Source of the DNA: Nonomuraea jabiensis
Lineage (GTDB): Bacteria; Actinomycetota; Actinomycetes; Streptosporangiales; Streptosporangiaceae
Direction of reading: 5' to 3'
Assembly: GCF_014204795.1 (NCBI RefSeq)
Contig: NZ_JACHMB010000001.1
Location: 11,296,501 to 11,360,500, forward strand
Length of the DNA stretch: 64,000 bases
Position numbers and translations under genes: made by a program. Numbering within the stretch: the stretch's first letter is position 1; each line of letters begins with the position of its first letter. Under the pieces are notes generated by a model. It made no database searches. It saw nothing but the letters and a program-made list of their open reading frames with translations, and was not told the DNA's origin. This document shows positions 34,063 to 42,629 of this stretch, piece by piece.

Positions 34063-36000
34063 ATGATCGACAAGAGCTGTGCAAACTCCTCAGCCCGCCA
34101 TCTGGCTCTCACCGCGCTGGCGACGGCGGTGGCCCTCTGTGGCGCCCCGGGGCCGGCGGCATCCGCCGCCGTGCGCACCGCCATCCCAGCGGCGCTACAC
34201 GGCGGCACGGGCCTGCCCGATCCGGGAACCGACCCCGTCTTCTCCTCCGATGGGGAGCTGAGCAGGAAGGAGACCTATACCTACCGGCCGTCCAAACCGG
34301 GCGACCACGCCTTGCCGTCCGGCACGTTCCTGCTGTCCTACGACGTGTCCCAAGCCTCGCGGCACCCCTTGAAGGCGCAGCTCGTCAAGGCCCGAGCGGA
34401 GCTCGCCCGCAGCACGGGCATCGCGCTCTACCTCACCGGCGGAACCGCGCTCAACGACACCGACCTGAGGGCGGTGCAGACGGCCGGCAACGCCGAGAGC
34501 GCGGGCGGGCTCGGGCTGACCAACTTGAACCGACTGCACATCTACAACCTGCGATCCCTCCAGGGCGGCACAGAGTGCACACCGGACTCCGGACTGGCCT
34601 GCGCCGGGCAGATCGCACGCGGCGGGCGCTCACCGTACCTGTGGTACAACGGGTGGTGGGGGTCGTGGGTCAGGCACCTGGTGCTGGACGATCTGCAGGA
34701 CGTCAAGCCCGGCTCCTTCAGCAACCACAACTTCGCCTCAGTCAGCTTGAAGGCGGCCCGCACCGTCGGGGCGATGGCGTTCGGACACGGGCCTTACGCC
34801 AAACTGAGCGTGCTCTATCTGCCCAGCGTCACGGAGATCGGCGCGAACGCGTTCCGCCGCAACCAGTACCTGACCAAGGTCAATCTCCCGCGGGTGCGCA
34901 CCATCGACGACTTCGCGTTCGACGACGCTTCCCGCCTGCGCTACTTCAACGCCCCCGAACTGGAGTCGATCGGCCGGAACGGACTGAACGACAGCCACGT
35001 GTTGGAAGCGGTCAACCTGCCCAAGCTCCGCTACATGGGCATCAACTGCTTCGATCTCAACGGTGACGCCGCCGCCGGGACAGGCGTCAAGGTGCTGCGG
35101 CTGCCAAGCCTGCAGACGCTGGACAAGAACGCCATCGTCCACCTCGCCTCCCTCAAGGAGCTGTACGCGCCCGCGCTGACGACCGCCTGGCATGACTCGA
35201 TATCCGGCAACGCGAGCCTCGAATCGGTCTACGCACCGAGCCTGAGCAAGCTCGGTCCGCGCGTCTTCGCTCAGACTCCCCGCCTGCGAGCGCTGTACCT
35301 CGGCCAGAAGCCACCCGCCCAGGACGCCGCCGCGTTCACAGGAGCCGACCCGGCGAAGCTGACCATCTACTACACCGGCGACACCTCCGCCTGGGCGAGC
35401 TTCGTACCGGCGGGCAATCCCACGATCAAGCTGGTCAAACGGAATCCGGACACGGCACCTTCCGCCACCCCGTCGGCCGGCCCCCTGCCGGCCCAGACTT
35501 CCGCGCCGAATCCGCCGGCCACGGCATCCCCGTCGCCTACGTCAACACCGGCGCCTGCCGGACTGCCCACAGGCGTCACGCGGTCTTTCCGATCGCTCGA
35601 CACTCCTCCACTGTTCATCCAGGCGTCCGGCGGCTTCGCCCGGCTAGCCGCCATCCGCGAGGACGATCCGGCCGCAGCCCGGCAGCGCGCCGGCTTGCGC
35701 ATCGTGCCGGGCCTCGCCGACCCCAAGGGATACTCATTCGTCGGCCCCGACGGCCGCTACCTACGCCATAAGAACTTCCGGCTGCGTTTCGACCTCAGGG
35801 ATGGCAGTTCCTTGTTCAACAAGGACGCCACCTTCTACGCCCGTCCCGGCTCGACCGCCGCATCGGTGACACTGGAGTCGTTCAACTACCCGAACCGGGT
35901 CGTCGTCCAGCGCAACCGTCAGCTATGGCTCCTTCCCCGGCAGGCGACCGCCGCCTTCCGCGCCGCAAGCTCCTTCCAGCCGGTCCTGCCTCTCCGCTGA
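34063..36000 (+). CDS. Secreted BspA-like LRR protein with AbfB (CBM42) domain
   Basis: A 645-residue extracellular protein. A Sec signal (hydrophobic LALTALATAVALCG, Ala-rich cleavage near 33) precedes a BspA/LRR_5-type leucine-rich region (about 180-420) with repeated units such as LPSVTEIGANAFRRN and LPRVRTIDDFAFDDA. A Pro/Ser/Thr linker (about 465-515) leads to a C-terminal AbfB domain (CBM42), seen in SLDTPPLFIQ ... GRYLRHKNFRLRF and LESFNYPNRVVVQRNRQLWL, which binds arabinofuranose side chains. No catalytic domain is evident, so it is probably an adhesin or substrate-capture protein for arabinose-bearing plant polymers. ATG 34063 starts the signal peptide; its ribosome binding site is weak. 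Confidence 0.82.
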   Translation: MIDKSCANSSARHLALTALATAVALCGAPGPAASAAVRTAIPAALHGGTGLPDPGTDPVFSSDGELSRKETYTYRPSKPGDHALPSGTFLLSYDVSQASRHPLKAQLVKARAELARSTGIALYLTGGTALNDTDLRAVQTAGNAESAGGLGLTNLNRLHIYNLRSLQGGTECTPDSGLACAGQIARGGRSPYLWYNGWWGSWVRHLVLDDLQDVKPGSFSNHNFASVSLKAARTVGAMAFGHGPYAKLSVLYLPSVTEIGANAFRRNQYLTKVNLPRVRTIDDFAFDDASRLRYFNAPELESIGRNGLNDSHVLEAVNLPKLRYMGINCFDLNGDAAAGTGVKVLRLPSLQTLDKNAIVHLASLKELYAPALTTAWHDSISGNASLESVYAPSLSKLGPRVFAQTPRLRALYLGQKPPAQDAAAFTGADPAKLTIYYTGDTSAWASFVPAGNPTIKLVKRNPDTAPSATPSAGPLPAQTSAPNPPATASPSPTSTPAPAGLPTGVTRSFRSLDTPPLFIQASGGFARLAAIREDDPAAARQRAGLRIVPGLADPKGYSFVGPDGRYLRHKNFRLRFDLRDGSSLFNKDATFYARPGSTAASVTLESFNYPNRVVVQRNRQLWLLPRQATAAFRAASSFQPVLPLR

Positions 36001-36129
36001 ACCTTGACGGCTCGACGGGCAGCGTATGTCCTCGCGCGCTGCCCGTCAGCGGATCGGGAGGACGCTGCGCCTACGCCTCGACAAAGGTCACACTTGCCAC
36101 CGCCGCGGCACGGCCGACCACACCGCCTG

Positions 36130-36562
36130 GGCCGTGGTCGCGCAGCGCGAGCTCACCCTGGCCCACGCCGTCGAGAAAGCGGCGCGATCACGGGGATACG
36201 CGCTCCACGTGACGACCGACGCTCCCGAGCCGGGCAAGCTGCTTGAGCGGTTCCGCGAGCTCACCGCCCCCAGGTCGACGGAGTGGTCATCGTGCCGGGG
36301 TGCGCGTTCGGTGGACGCATCCGGACTTGACCTGGTCGGCCTGCCGCGAGTGCAACTGAACACGACAAATCCGCTGCCCGGGGAGACCGAGTACTCCTGG
36401 CCGGCGCTGAGCTCAGTACGACAGCCCATCGAGGCGGTGGCCGAGGCATCCGTCGACCGGCTACTTGATCAACACAGTGCCGAGCGCCGACACGAAACCT
36501 TCTTCGGGACGCTCATCCCGCGCGCCTCCTGCGGCCCGCATCCGGTACGGAGCCCTAGGTGA
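36130..36562 (+). pseudogene. Decayed LacI family regulator
   Basis: One frame encodes the start of a LacI/PurR ligand domain (RELTLAHAVEKAARSRGYAL, then LLERFRELTAPR). A second continues after a frameshift near 36270 with QVDGVVIVPG. The first frame resumes for the C-terminal part (SSVRQPIEAVAEASVDRLLD and FGTLIPRASCGP), which matches the end of LacI proteins. The N-terminal DNA-binding domain is missing, so the gene is dead. It lies just downstream of the sugar-active GH95 and CBM42 genes and may once have controlled them. Confidence 0.7.
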
Positions 36563-36595
36563 ACGGTCTGAAGCGCGACCTGCGCGTGTTGGCGG

Positions 36596-36745
36596 CTACG
36601 TGACGGCGCCGGTCATTTGCCCGGATATGAAGTGCTTCTGGCCGATGACACAGACGAAAGGACCGGAATGACGGCGAGGGTGGAGGCCGCGAACACGAGT
36701 CTCCACGAGGTGCTGAACTGGCCCCGGAAGGCGACGCCGCTCGAA
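36596..36745 (-). pseudogene. C-terminal fragment of a sugar ABC permease (MalG type)
   Basis: From about 36740 one frame reads GVAFRGQFSTSWRLVFAAS then TLAVIPVL. After a frameshift near 36657 another frame reads FVCVIGQKHFISGQMTGAVT and stops at 36596. This is the last span and tail of a MalG/carbohydrate ABC permease (AVIPVLVVF ... QRYFVAGLTAGAVK pattern). The rest is absent. With the LacI remnant it indicates that a sugar-import locus has decayed here. Confidence 0.65.
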
Positions 36746-36949
36746 TATCGAGTTACGCGGCCTGAGCAGCGTGGTGGTATTCGTTGATCGCGCCTGCGGC
36801 GACGGCGATGTGAACGTCGATACCCATCGAGCCCTCGCGCCGGATGACTGCTTCCGGCGCGAAGAACCCTGCGACATGGAAGGCCTCGCTGTGGACGGAC
36901 GGCGGATTATTGCTTTGGTGGGCTGCAACCCGAGCCTCGTGTGCGGCGG

Positions 36950-37050
36950 GCGGCTCAGATCGCTTCACCGTGGCCGTGGTGTTCTTCGTCGGGGGGTGAC
37001 GTAGCCGATGCCCTCGTGCAGCCGGACGGTGTTGTAGAAGGTGCGGCGTG
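36950..37050 (-). pseudogene. IS3-family transposase C-terminal remnant
   Basis: On the minus strand from 37042 the frame TFYNTVRLHEGIGYVTP matches the end of the IS3-family DDE integrase core (YNxxRxHxxLGYxTP). At a C6 run (36991-36996) the frame must shift to continue PDEEHHGHGEAI, again typical, before a stop. No catalytic Asp residues or terminal repeats remain. It is the trace of an insertion sequence between the sugar-permease remnant and the DUF3159 gene. Confidence 0.7.
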
Positions 37051-37084
37051 CCGGAACATCCAACGGCCGAACCGGTTGCAGTTG

Positions 37085-37735
37085 TCAACCGCGGTTCGAG
37101 ATGGGAACTGCGGATTCAGCTCCCGTGGGGTCCGCTTCGGCGCGCAGGATCCGCCAGATCACATAGGCGCAGGCGGCGGTTGCGGGCATGGTCAGCAGTG
37201 TGCTGACAGTCCCGAGCACGATCACGTTCCCGGCCAGGTACAAAGGCACCATCACCATCGCGCCGATGGCGAATTTCGCCAGGAAGACCGCCGAACACTT
37301 CTGGTAGAGGCGCCGCCTCGCACGATCGCGCCGCCAGGTGAACCGTTCACCGCGCGCTTGTCCCACCACCAACCCGATCAACGGCCACCCCACCAGCATG
37401 GATACCAGGAACACGGCCCCGCCGACCACGCTGGCCAGCACACCGACAAGGTAGAAGTTGACCCCCACCCCGCTACTCCCGGCCAAGAACGCGGACACGC
37501 CCACCGTGAGTAGCCCGCCGGCTGCCTGCCAGTACTTTCGGTCGGTCCACACCCGGGCCACCGCGAGGACGAACACACCGCCGACTGCGATCAGGGCGGA
37601 GGTCGTGACTTGGCCGGTTATCAGATAGACAACCGTGAACAGCGCTCGGGATGCGATGCTTTCCGCGAGCGTGCGCCAGCCGCCCACTACGGCGAACAAG
37701 GACAGCGACTTCTGCGTCAGCAGGTTGAAGTTCAT
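37085..37735 (-). CDS. DUF3159 family membrane protein
   Basis: A 216-residue polytopic membrane protein of the actinobacterial DUF3159 family. It opens with GGWRTLAESIASRALFTVVYLITG and contains VGWPLIGLVVGQARGERFTWRRD and the LYQKCSAVFLAKFAIGAMVMVPLYLAG segment, all typical. About five to six hydrophobic segments are seen. The family function is not established. The ATG at 37735 overlaps the stop of the upstream monooxygenase (ATGA), so the two are cotranslated and probably repressed together by the TetR at 39034. Confidence 0.82.
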   Translation of the reverse strand: MNFNLLTQKSLSLFAVVGGWRTLAESIASRALFTVVYLITGQVTTSALIAVGGVFVLAVARVWTDRKYWQAAGGLLTVGVSAFLAGSSGVGVNFYLVGVLASVVGGAVFLVSMLVGWPLIGLVVGQARGERFTWRRDRARRRLYQKCSAVFLAKFAIGAMVMVPLYLAGNVIVLGTVSTLLTMPATAACAYVIWRILRAEADPTGAESAVPISNRG

Positions 37736-38931
37736 GTGCTGACCTCCGCTCCATTGGATCCGCCGGATCCGCCGGGGGTGGGAACCATGCGGGGGGTGCC
37801 TTTGGTGACGTCGGGGGCGGGGAAGCTGTCGCGGCGCATCGCGTCCTCGTAAGCACCGATCGCGGCGCGCAGACTCTGCTGCCCACGGGAGGCCTGGACC
37901 AGCTCATCGCAGAGGCGGTGCGCATCCTGCATCGCCAGGTTGCCGCCGAAACCCGGTGCCACGTGGATCGCATCGCCGATGACCGTCACCGGAGCAGCCG
38001 GCCATGCCGGCATCAGCGGGATCAGCCCGCCCCGCAGGGCGACTGTGAGGTGCGGCCACGCGTGGTCGACGACCATCTGCAACGTCGGGTGAAAACCGGC
38101 GGACACTTCCTGCGCTCGGCGCCACACCGTGGCCGGTGATTCGGCCGAACCGAGCACCTCCTTCGTGACGGGCAGCGCCCACATCATGTAGTCCTCGGCA
38201 TCGGCGACGACGCGGGAGTGCAGAGCAGGCAGCCACTCTTTCCTCGCGACGACCGGCGGCTGGCTGAACCGCAGCACGGCCATCGCCATCATCGCGCCGT
38301 GCGCCTGTGCGTTGGAGGGGCTGTGGCCGATCAGTTCGGGTAGCCCGGTACCGGCCACGGCCCGCAGCGGCGTCGCGCCCATCAGCGTGCGTTTCCCCGT
38401 GTCGACCACCCGCACGTGAGGCAGGTACTGGCGGCGAACGGCTGAACCGATGCCGTCCGCACCGACCAGCACGTCCGCGGTGTCCGTGCTGCCGTCGGCG
38501 AACCATGATCGGACGGTCCCGTCGGGCCGCTGTTCGAACCGCGTGAACTCCGCCCCGAACCGCACCGTGTCCTCCAGTCCGGTCAGCAACACCGCCCGCA
38601 ACAGCGGCCGGTGTACCTGCCGCCCGGGCCGCACCCCCGCCGTGCCGTCCAGCGGTTGGCTCCGCTCGACCACAAGCCTTCCCTCTACTTCGGACAGGAG
38701 CAGCCTCTGTTCGCGCGGTCCGCCCATGGTGGCCTCCGCCATCGCCACATGCGGCGGCGGCAAGCACGCCCGCAGCGCAGCCGTTCCGCGGTCATCGAAA
38801 TGCAGGCTGACGCCCTGCGGACGCCCCTGCTCCTCTTCCCGCTCGTATACCACGACGTCGATTCCCGCCCGTCGCAACCCCTGGGCCAGCGTCAACCCGC
38901 CAAGCCCCGCACCGACCACGACTACCTTCAC
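37732..38931 (-). CDS. FAD-dependent monooxygenase, TetX/PHBH type
   Basis: A 399-residue flavoprotein monooxygenase. The FAD Rossmann motif starts at residue 2 (KVVVVGAGLGGLTLAQGL), DG motif TADVLVGADGIGSAVRR is near 155-170 and the second FAD motif PVTVIGDAIHVAPGFGGNLAMQDA near 285-308. The FGGNLAMQDA variant is typical of the TetX-like and antibiotic-modifying subgroup, so drug or xenobiotic hydroxylation is possible (inference). GTG 38931 is chosen: it starts at the Rossmann strand and AAAGG lies 8 bases upstream. It is divergent from a TetR gene across two inverted operator copies and is coupled to DUF3159. Confidence 0.87.
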   Translation of the reverse strand: MKVVVVGAGLGGLTLAQGLRRAGIDVVVYEREEEQGRPQGVSLHFDDRGTAALRACLPPPHVAMAEATMGGPREQRLLLSEVEGRLVVERSQPLDGTAGVRPGRQVHRPLLRAVLLTGLEDTVRFGAEFTRFEQRPDGTVRSWFADGSTDTADVLVGADGIGSAVRRQYLPHVRVVDTGKRTLMGATPLRAVAGTGLPELIGHSPSNAQAHGAMMAMAVLRFSQPPVVARKEWLPALHSRVVADAEDYMMWALPVTKEVLGSAESPATVWRRAQEVSAGFHPTLQMVVDHAWPHLTVALRGGLIPLMPAWPAAPVTVIGDAIHVAPGFGGNLAMQDAHRLCDELVQASRGQQSLRAAIGAYEDAMRRDSFPAPDVTKGTPRMVPTPGGSGGSNGAEVST

Positions 38932-38947
38932 ACTGCCGACCTTTCTC

Positions 38948-39005
38948 CACCGATTGATGAAGTTCAAGGTAGCACGTACCGGGTGAATAACTTCACCAAT
39001 CGGTG
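38948..39005. promoter_or_regulatory. Paired 17-bp inverted operators between monooxygenase and TetR genes
   Basis: CACCGATTGATGAAGTT (38948-38964) recurs inverted as AACTTCACCAATCGGTG (38989-39005) with one mismatch over 17 bases. Inside the right copy TCACC-AATC-GGTGA is itself a palindrome, so each half can bind a TetR dimer. The sites flank both divergent promoters; TAGACT (39019-39024) is the likely -10 of the TetR gene. Strong sign of autoregulated repression of the monooxygenase/DUF3159 pair. Confidence 0.75.
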
Positions 39006-39033
39006 AGGAAAGATCCGATAGACTCGCCCTGCC

Positions 39034-39669
39034 ATGACAGAACACAGTCCCTCTGCTCGCCCCGGACGCTGGCGATCCGGCGCGGAAAGCAGGCAACGGA
39101 TCCTGGAAGCCGCCCGCGCGCTGTTCCGCGAGCACGGCTATGGCGGCACGACCGTGCGCGCCGTCGCCGCCCAGGCGGAAGTCGATCCCGCCATGGTGTT
39201 CTACTTCTTCAAAACCAAGCAGGGCTTGTTCGCCGCGGCCACGGAGATGCCCCCCCATCTGCCGTCAGCCATCGAATCGATCTTCACCGGCGGCCTCGAT
39301 GGCATCGGCGAACGCATCATCCGAACGCTCTTGGAGAACCTGGACAAACCCGGCCGCACGCCGCTCATGATGCTGACCCGGTCAGCCCCCACTCACGAGG
39401 TGTCCGAAGCACTGCTCCGCGAATTCATCGACCGGGAAATCACCAGTCGGCTCGCGGCGATGCTCGACACGCCCGACGCCGCGCTACGGGCCGGCATGGT
39501 GAACGTCCAGATCCTGGGCCTGGCAGTAGCGCGTTACATCGTACGACTCGAACCGATCGCCTCTGCCTCCACCGACGAACTGGTGGCCAGCCTCGGCCCG
39601 CTCGTGCAGCAGTGCCTCACCGGACAGGGGGCTACTACCGCTACCGACACGCCAGGCAGTGGAAGGTGA
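39034..39669 (+). CDS. TetR family regulator of the FAD monooxygenase
   Basis: A 211-residue TetR-type repressor. The DNA-binding domain (about residues 12-65) reads SRQRILEAARALFREHGYGGTTV ... VDPAMVFYFFKTKQGLFAAA. The ligand domain is helical, ends in LGPLVQQCL and has a TetR_C-like AMLDTPDAALRAGMVNVQILGLAVARYIV region. ATG 39034 follows TAGACT by 10 bases, a nearly leaderless transcript. It is divergent from the monooxygenase with two inverted operators between them, so it most likely represses both. The ligand may be the monooxygenase substrate. Confidence 0.87.
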   Translation: MTEHSPSARPGRWRSGAESRQRILEAARALFREHGYGGTTVRAVAAQAEVDPAMVFYFFKTKQGLFAAATEMPPHLPSAIESIFTGGLDGIGERIIRTLLENLDKPGRTPLMMLTRSAPTHEVSEALLREFIDREITSRLAAMLDTPDAALRAGMVNVQILGLAVARYIVRLEPIASASTDELVASLGPLVQQCLTGQGATTATDTPGSGR

Positions 39670-39754
39670 TCGACTTCACCCGCCACAGCCCCCATGATTG
39701 CCGGCGCCGGTGACATGATTTCGACCACCCTGTCGGGCTCAATAAACATCCCCA

Positions 39755-40275
39755 GTCGACCGCGTCCTGGACGAGCTGCTGCTACTGGCGCGCAGCCAGG
39801 CCGGGCTCGCGGCGCGGGAGCCAGTCGACCTGGCCGCTGTCGCGCCCGCCGCCCTCGACGCCACCGGAGCGCGGCTGCCGCCGGCGTCGCCGTACGATGC
39901 GAGCTCCGGCCGGCGCGGGTCAGCGGCGAACCGGTCCTGCTGGAACGGATGGTCGGCAACCTGGTCGACAACGCGGTCCGCTACAACGTGGCGGGCGGGC
40001 GGCTGGGTCGTCGACACGGGAACGGCGGGCGGGCGCGCCATCCTGCGGATCTCCAACACCGGCCGCCCGGTCCCGCCCGGCGAGGCGGAGACGCTGCTGG
40101 AACCGTTCGTGCACGGGCAGGGCACCCGCGTCCGCACCGACGGGCTGGGGCTGGGGCTGTCGATCGTGCGCGCGGTCACCCTCGCCCACCGGGGACGGAT
40201 CGCGGTCGCCGCCCGGACCGGCGGCGGCCTCGGCATCACCATCGACTTCCCGCAGAACCCGGTGACGAAGGACGC
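39755..40275 (+). pseudogene. Histidine kinase C-terminal remnant
   Basis: From 39755 a frame encodes VDRVLDELLLLARSQAGLAA, the end of a HisKA dimerisation helix. The N-box region (VSGEPVLLERMVGNLVDNAV) is in a different frame (39900-39990). The first frame then resumes with GRAILRISNTGRPVPP and the G-box/ATP-lid end GLGLGLSIVRAVTLAHRGR ... GGGLGITIDFP. Two compensating frameshifts thus scramble the middle. The sensor region, the HisKA His and the partner response regulator are missing. It continues in frame into an integrase remnant. Confidence 0.7.
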
Positions 40276-40857
40276 GAGATCGCAGGACATTGATTCGAGC
40301 TACCTCGACCTCGCGGTGCGCGGGGTGCGCTCCGCCGAGGTGAGCACGAAGATCAGCCGCCACCTGGAGCGGCCGTGCGCCTGGCTGGCCGCCGGGCTCG
40401 GGCACCCGCGCGTCTCGGCGGTCACCGCCCGCGAGATCACCGCCTGGCGCGATCACCTGGCCGCTGCCGGGTGGCGGCGCAAGGACGGCGGCGCGGCCGC
40501 CATGGCGCCGGCGGCGGTCAACAACCATCTCGCCCATGCCTCGGCGCTGTTCTCCTGGATCAACGCGCACGCCCCGGCCGCCCTGCTGCCGGGGGGCGAT
40601 CCGACCAAGCGCGTCGAGCCGCTGCGGCTGACCGCCCCGAGGTCCGCGCGTTGAACGCTGCCCAGGTGCGCACCGTCAAGAACGTGCTGGACCGGCTGGA
40701 GTCCTTCCACCAGCTCACCGGCCGTCGCCACCGTGGCGGCCCGGCCGCCACGCACCGCCATGCCCGGCCGCTGCGTGATCGCGTCATCGTGCACACGATG
40801 CTGGGTACCGGGCTGCGCCGCGCCGAGATCGGCGGCGGATACGTCGAAGACCTGTGA
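40276..40857 (+). pseudogene. Second tyrosine recombinase remnant
   Basis: Following the kinase remnant without a stop, the frame encodes an integrase core-binding domain (RHLERPCAWLAAGLGHPRVS then AREITAWRDHLAAAGW, and NNHLAHASALFSWINAHAP). A frameshift near 40645 leads to the beginning of the catalytic domain (NAAQVRTVKNVLDRLESFHQ ... LRDRVIVHTMLGTGLRRAEI, with box I Arg) and a stop at 40857. The His-x-x-Arg and Tyr boxes are missing. It differs in sequence from the remnant at 23864-24180, so two separate integration events are recorded. Confidence 0.7.
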
Positions 40858-41049
40858 CACCGCTCGAGCGGTACGGGCGCATCAAGGGCGGGGTCAGGGG
40901 ATGTCGGCCAGGCGGACCTCGCCGGCCGCCCCGGCCGGGCGGAACCGGTAGCCGCCCTGCCGGTCGAGCTGCAGGTCCATGGCGTGCGGAACGACTCACC
41001 TCGCCTTCGGCCATGGCCCTCACCACTGCCCGGGAGCAGCCCCGAGTTG
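40858..41049. other. Short non-coding stretch with a possible gene tail
   Basis: A minus-strand frame from ATG 40980 encodes about 28 residues (DLQLDRQGGYRFRPAG, ending VRLADIP) with good codon bias and then stops. It looks like the C-terminal tail of a gene whose body was lost. Nothing else is recognised. Confidence 0.35.
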
Positions 41050-41943
41050 TCAGTCGCGCTTCTGGGCGGCGGCGTACTTCTCCGCGCCCTCCCGCTCCAG
41101 CCAGGCGGCGAAGGTCATCAGGCCGGGGTGCCGCTCGCGCAGGGCCGGAATGTCGGCGTACCAGCCGCCTCCGTGGTTGGCGAACTCGTAACCCGCGATG
41201 GCGTCATGGCCCTTGTCCAGAAGGACCTCGCGCGGAATGGCCCGGTAGGTGATCGGCTCGTGCAGCACCTGCTCCATGACGTGCGCGATCTGGGTCATGG
41301 TGAGCTCGTCGCCCGCCAGTTCGAGGGTCTCGCCCACGTACTGGGCGGGGTCGGTGAAGGCCAGGGCGGCGAAGACGCCGATGTCCGTACCCGCGATGAG
41401 CTGCACCGGCACATCGGGGAAGATGACGTCGGCCAGCACACCGTCGCGGGTGCCGAAACGCGGATCGACCTGGTTGTCCATGAACCGGACCGGCCGCAGC
41501 ACCGTGGTCGGCGTGCCAAGCCGCCAGGCGTGGGCCTCCAGTTCCGCCTTGCTCTCCCAGCGGCGAATGCCGTGGCCGGCGTCGGCGGCGCCGACCGAGG
41601 CGTAGACGAAATGCTCGATGTGGGCGTCGGCGGCCGCGTCCGCGACATTCCTGCCCAGCCGCAATTCATCCTCGACGGTGAAGTTCGGCGGCGTTCCCGG
41701 GTAGCCCGCGGTGGGCTGGACGCTGAAAACGCCGTACACGCCGCGGAACGCGGCGTCGAGCGAGGCGCGGTCGTCCATGTCACCGTGCGCCACTTCGGCA
41801 CCCGCCTCGGCCAGCGCGCGGGCACTCGCCGATTGAGGGTTCCGTACCAGGGCCCGCACGCGCCACCCGGCCCCCAGCAGCGCACGGGCCGCCGCACCGC
41901 CCTGGGTGCCGGTGGCGCCTGTCACCGCGACAATGTTCTCCAT
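41050..41943 (-). CDS. NmrA-like NAD(P)-binding protein
   Basis: A 297-residue atypical short-chain dehydrogenase of the NmrA/HSCARG type. The dinucleotide-binding motif is AVTGATGTQGGAAARALL at residues 6-23, followed by RVRALVRNP and the typical HGDMDDRASLDAAFRGVYGVFSVQP. The catalytic Tyr-Lys pair of true reductases is not evident; the HFVYASVGAAD strand suggests redox sensing or a reductase role. ATG 41943 has AGGAG 6 bases upstream. It lies downstream of the paired operators at 42558-42610 with a broken enoyl-CoA hydratase between, so it is probably the surviving target of the TetR at 42630. Confidence 0.87.
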   Translation of the reverse strand: MENIVAVTGATGTQGGAAARALLGAGWRVRALVRNPQSASARALAEAGAEVAHGDMDDRASLDAAFRGVYGVFSVQPTAGYPGTPPNFTVEDELRLGRNVADAAADAHIEHFVYASVGAADAGHGIRRWESKAELEAHAWRLGTPTTVLRPVRFMDNQVDPRFGTRDGVLADVIFPDVPVQLIAGTDIGVFAALAFTDPAQYVGETLELAGDELTMTQIAHVMEQVLHEPITYRAIPREVLLDKGHDAIAGYEFANHGGGWYADIPALRERHPGLMTFAAWLEREGAEKYAAAQKRD

Positions 41944-41957
41944 CACTTACTCCTTGA

Positions 41958-42555
41958 TCACGTTTCGAACAGTTGGTGCGCGCGACCGAAGCCCAGGTCG
42001 TCCACCAGGCGCCGCTTCCACGGACGCTGGAGCACGGCGTGGGTCAGCCTGCGCGTGGTACGAGGGGCCGCCATGATCGTCGCTGCCGGCTCCCTGGCCC
42101 GGGGGATCAGCCGGTCGGCCGGCACCACCTCGTTGACCAGGCCCAGCTCCAGCGCCTGCGCGGCATCTATGCCCGCGCCGGTGTAGAGCGCCGTGGCGCT
42201 GCGCTTGAGGCCGAGGAGCTCCTGAAAGACCAGGTGCTGGCCGTCACCCGGCACCGCGCCGGCCCGGAAATGAGTGTCGTCGAAGACGGTCTCGGGGGTG
42301 CACAAGGTGATGTCGCAGGCGAGCGCGAGCTCGTGGTGGTAACCAGGGCCGTTGATGGCGCCGATGGTGGGAACGTCCACCGCGAACACCGTCGTAGTAG
42401 GTCTGGTAGCGCCCGCCGGTCAGCCGCCTCTCGCGCAGGTCCGGCTCCAGCCCGGCATCCAGGACCCGCCGGTGCCCGTGATGATCAGCACCTCGTTGGC
42501 CGGGTCGTTCCCGGCTTCCTGAAAGACCTGTCCCCACGCGTAACCTCCCAAGCTA
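41958..42555 (-). pseudogene. Enoyl-CoA hydratase broken by two frameshifts
   Basis: Three frames in order encode parts of a crotonase-fold enzyme: WGQVFQEAGNDPANEVLIIT then GTGGSWMPG (42540-42440), ERRLTGGRYQTYYDGV after one shift near 42430, and VDVPTIGAINGPGYHHELAL then ACDITLCTPETVF to LGFGRAHQLFET after a second shift near 42385. Together they match most of an enoyl-CoA hydratase/isomerase, lacking about 20 N-terminal residues. It lies between the NmrA gene and the TetR operators, so it was presumably the first gene of that operon. Confidence 0.75.
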
Positions 42556-42557
42556 AC

Positions 42558-42610
42558 CGGGGATACTCCCCGTTTAGCGGCCTGCGCTACGATACGGGGA
42601 CTGTCCCCGT
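42558..42610. promoter_or_regulatory. Two palindromic TetR operators
   Basis: CGGGGA-TAC-TCCCCG (42558-42572) and ACGGGGA-CTG-TCCCCGT (42594-42610) are perfect inverted repeats of the same GGGGA-N3-TCCCC type, centred 37 bases apart. TACGAT (42588-42593) is a good -10 for the TetR gene, so the second operator covers its transcription start and the first its -35 region as well as the divergent promoter. Autoregulation by the adjacent TetR is strongly suggested. Confidence 0.78.
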
Positions 42611-42629
42611 TTCTGCAACCGGAAGTACC

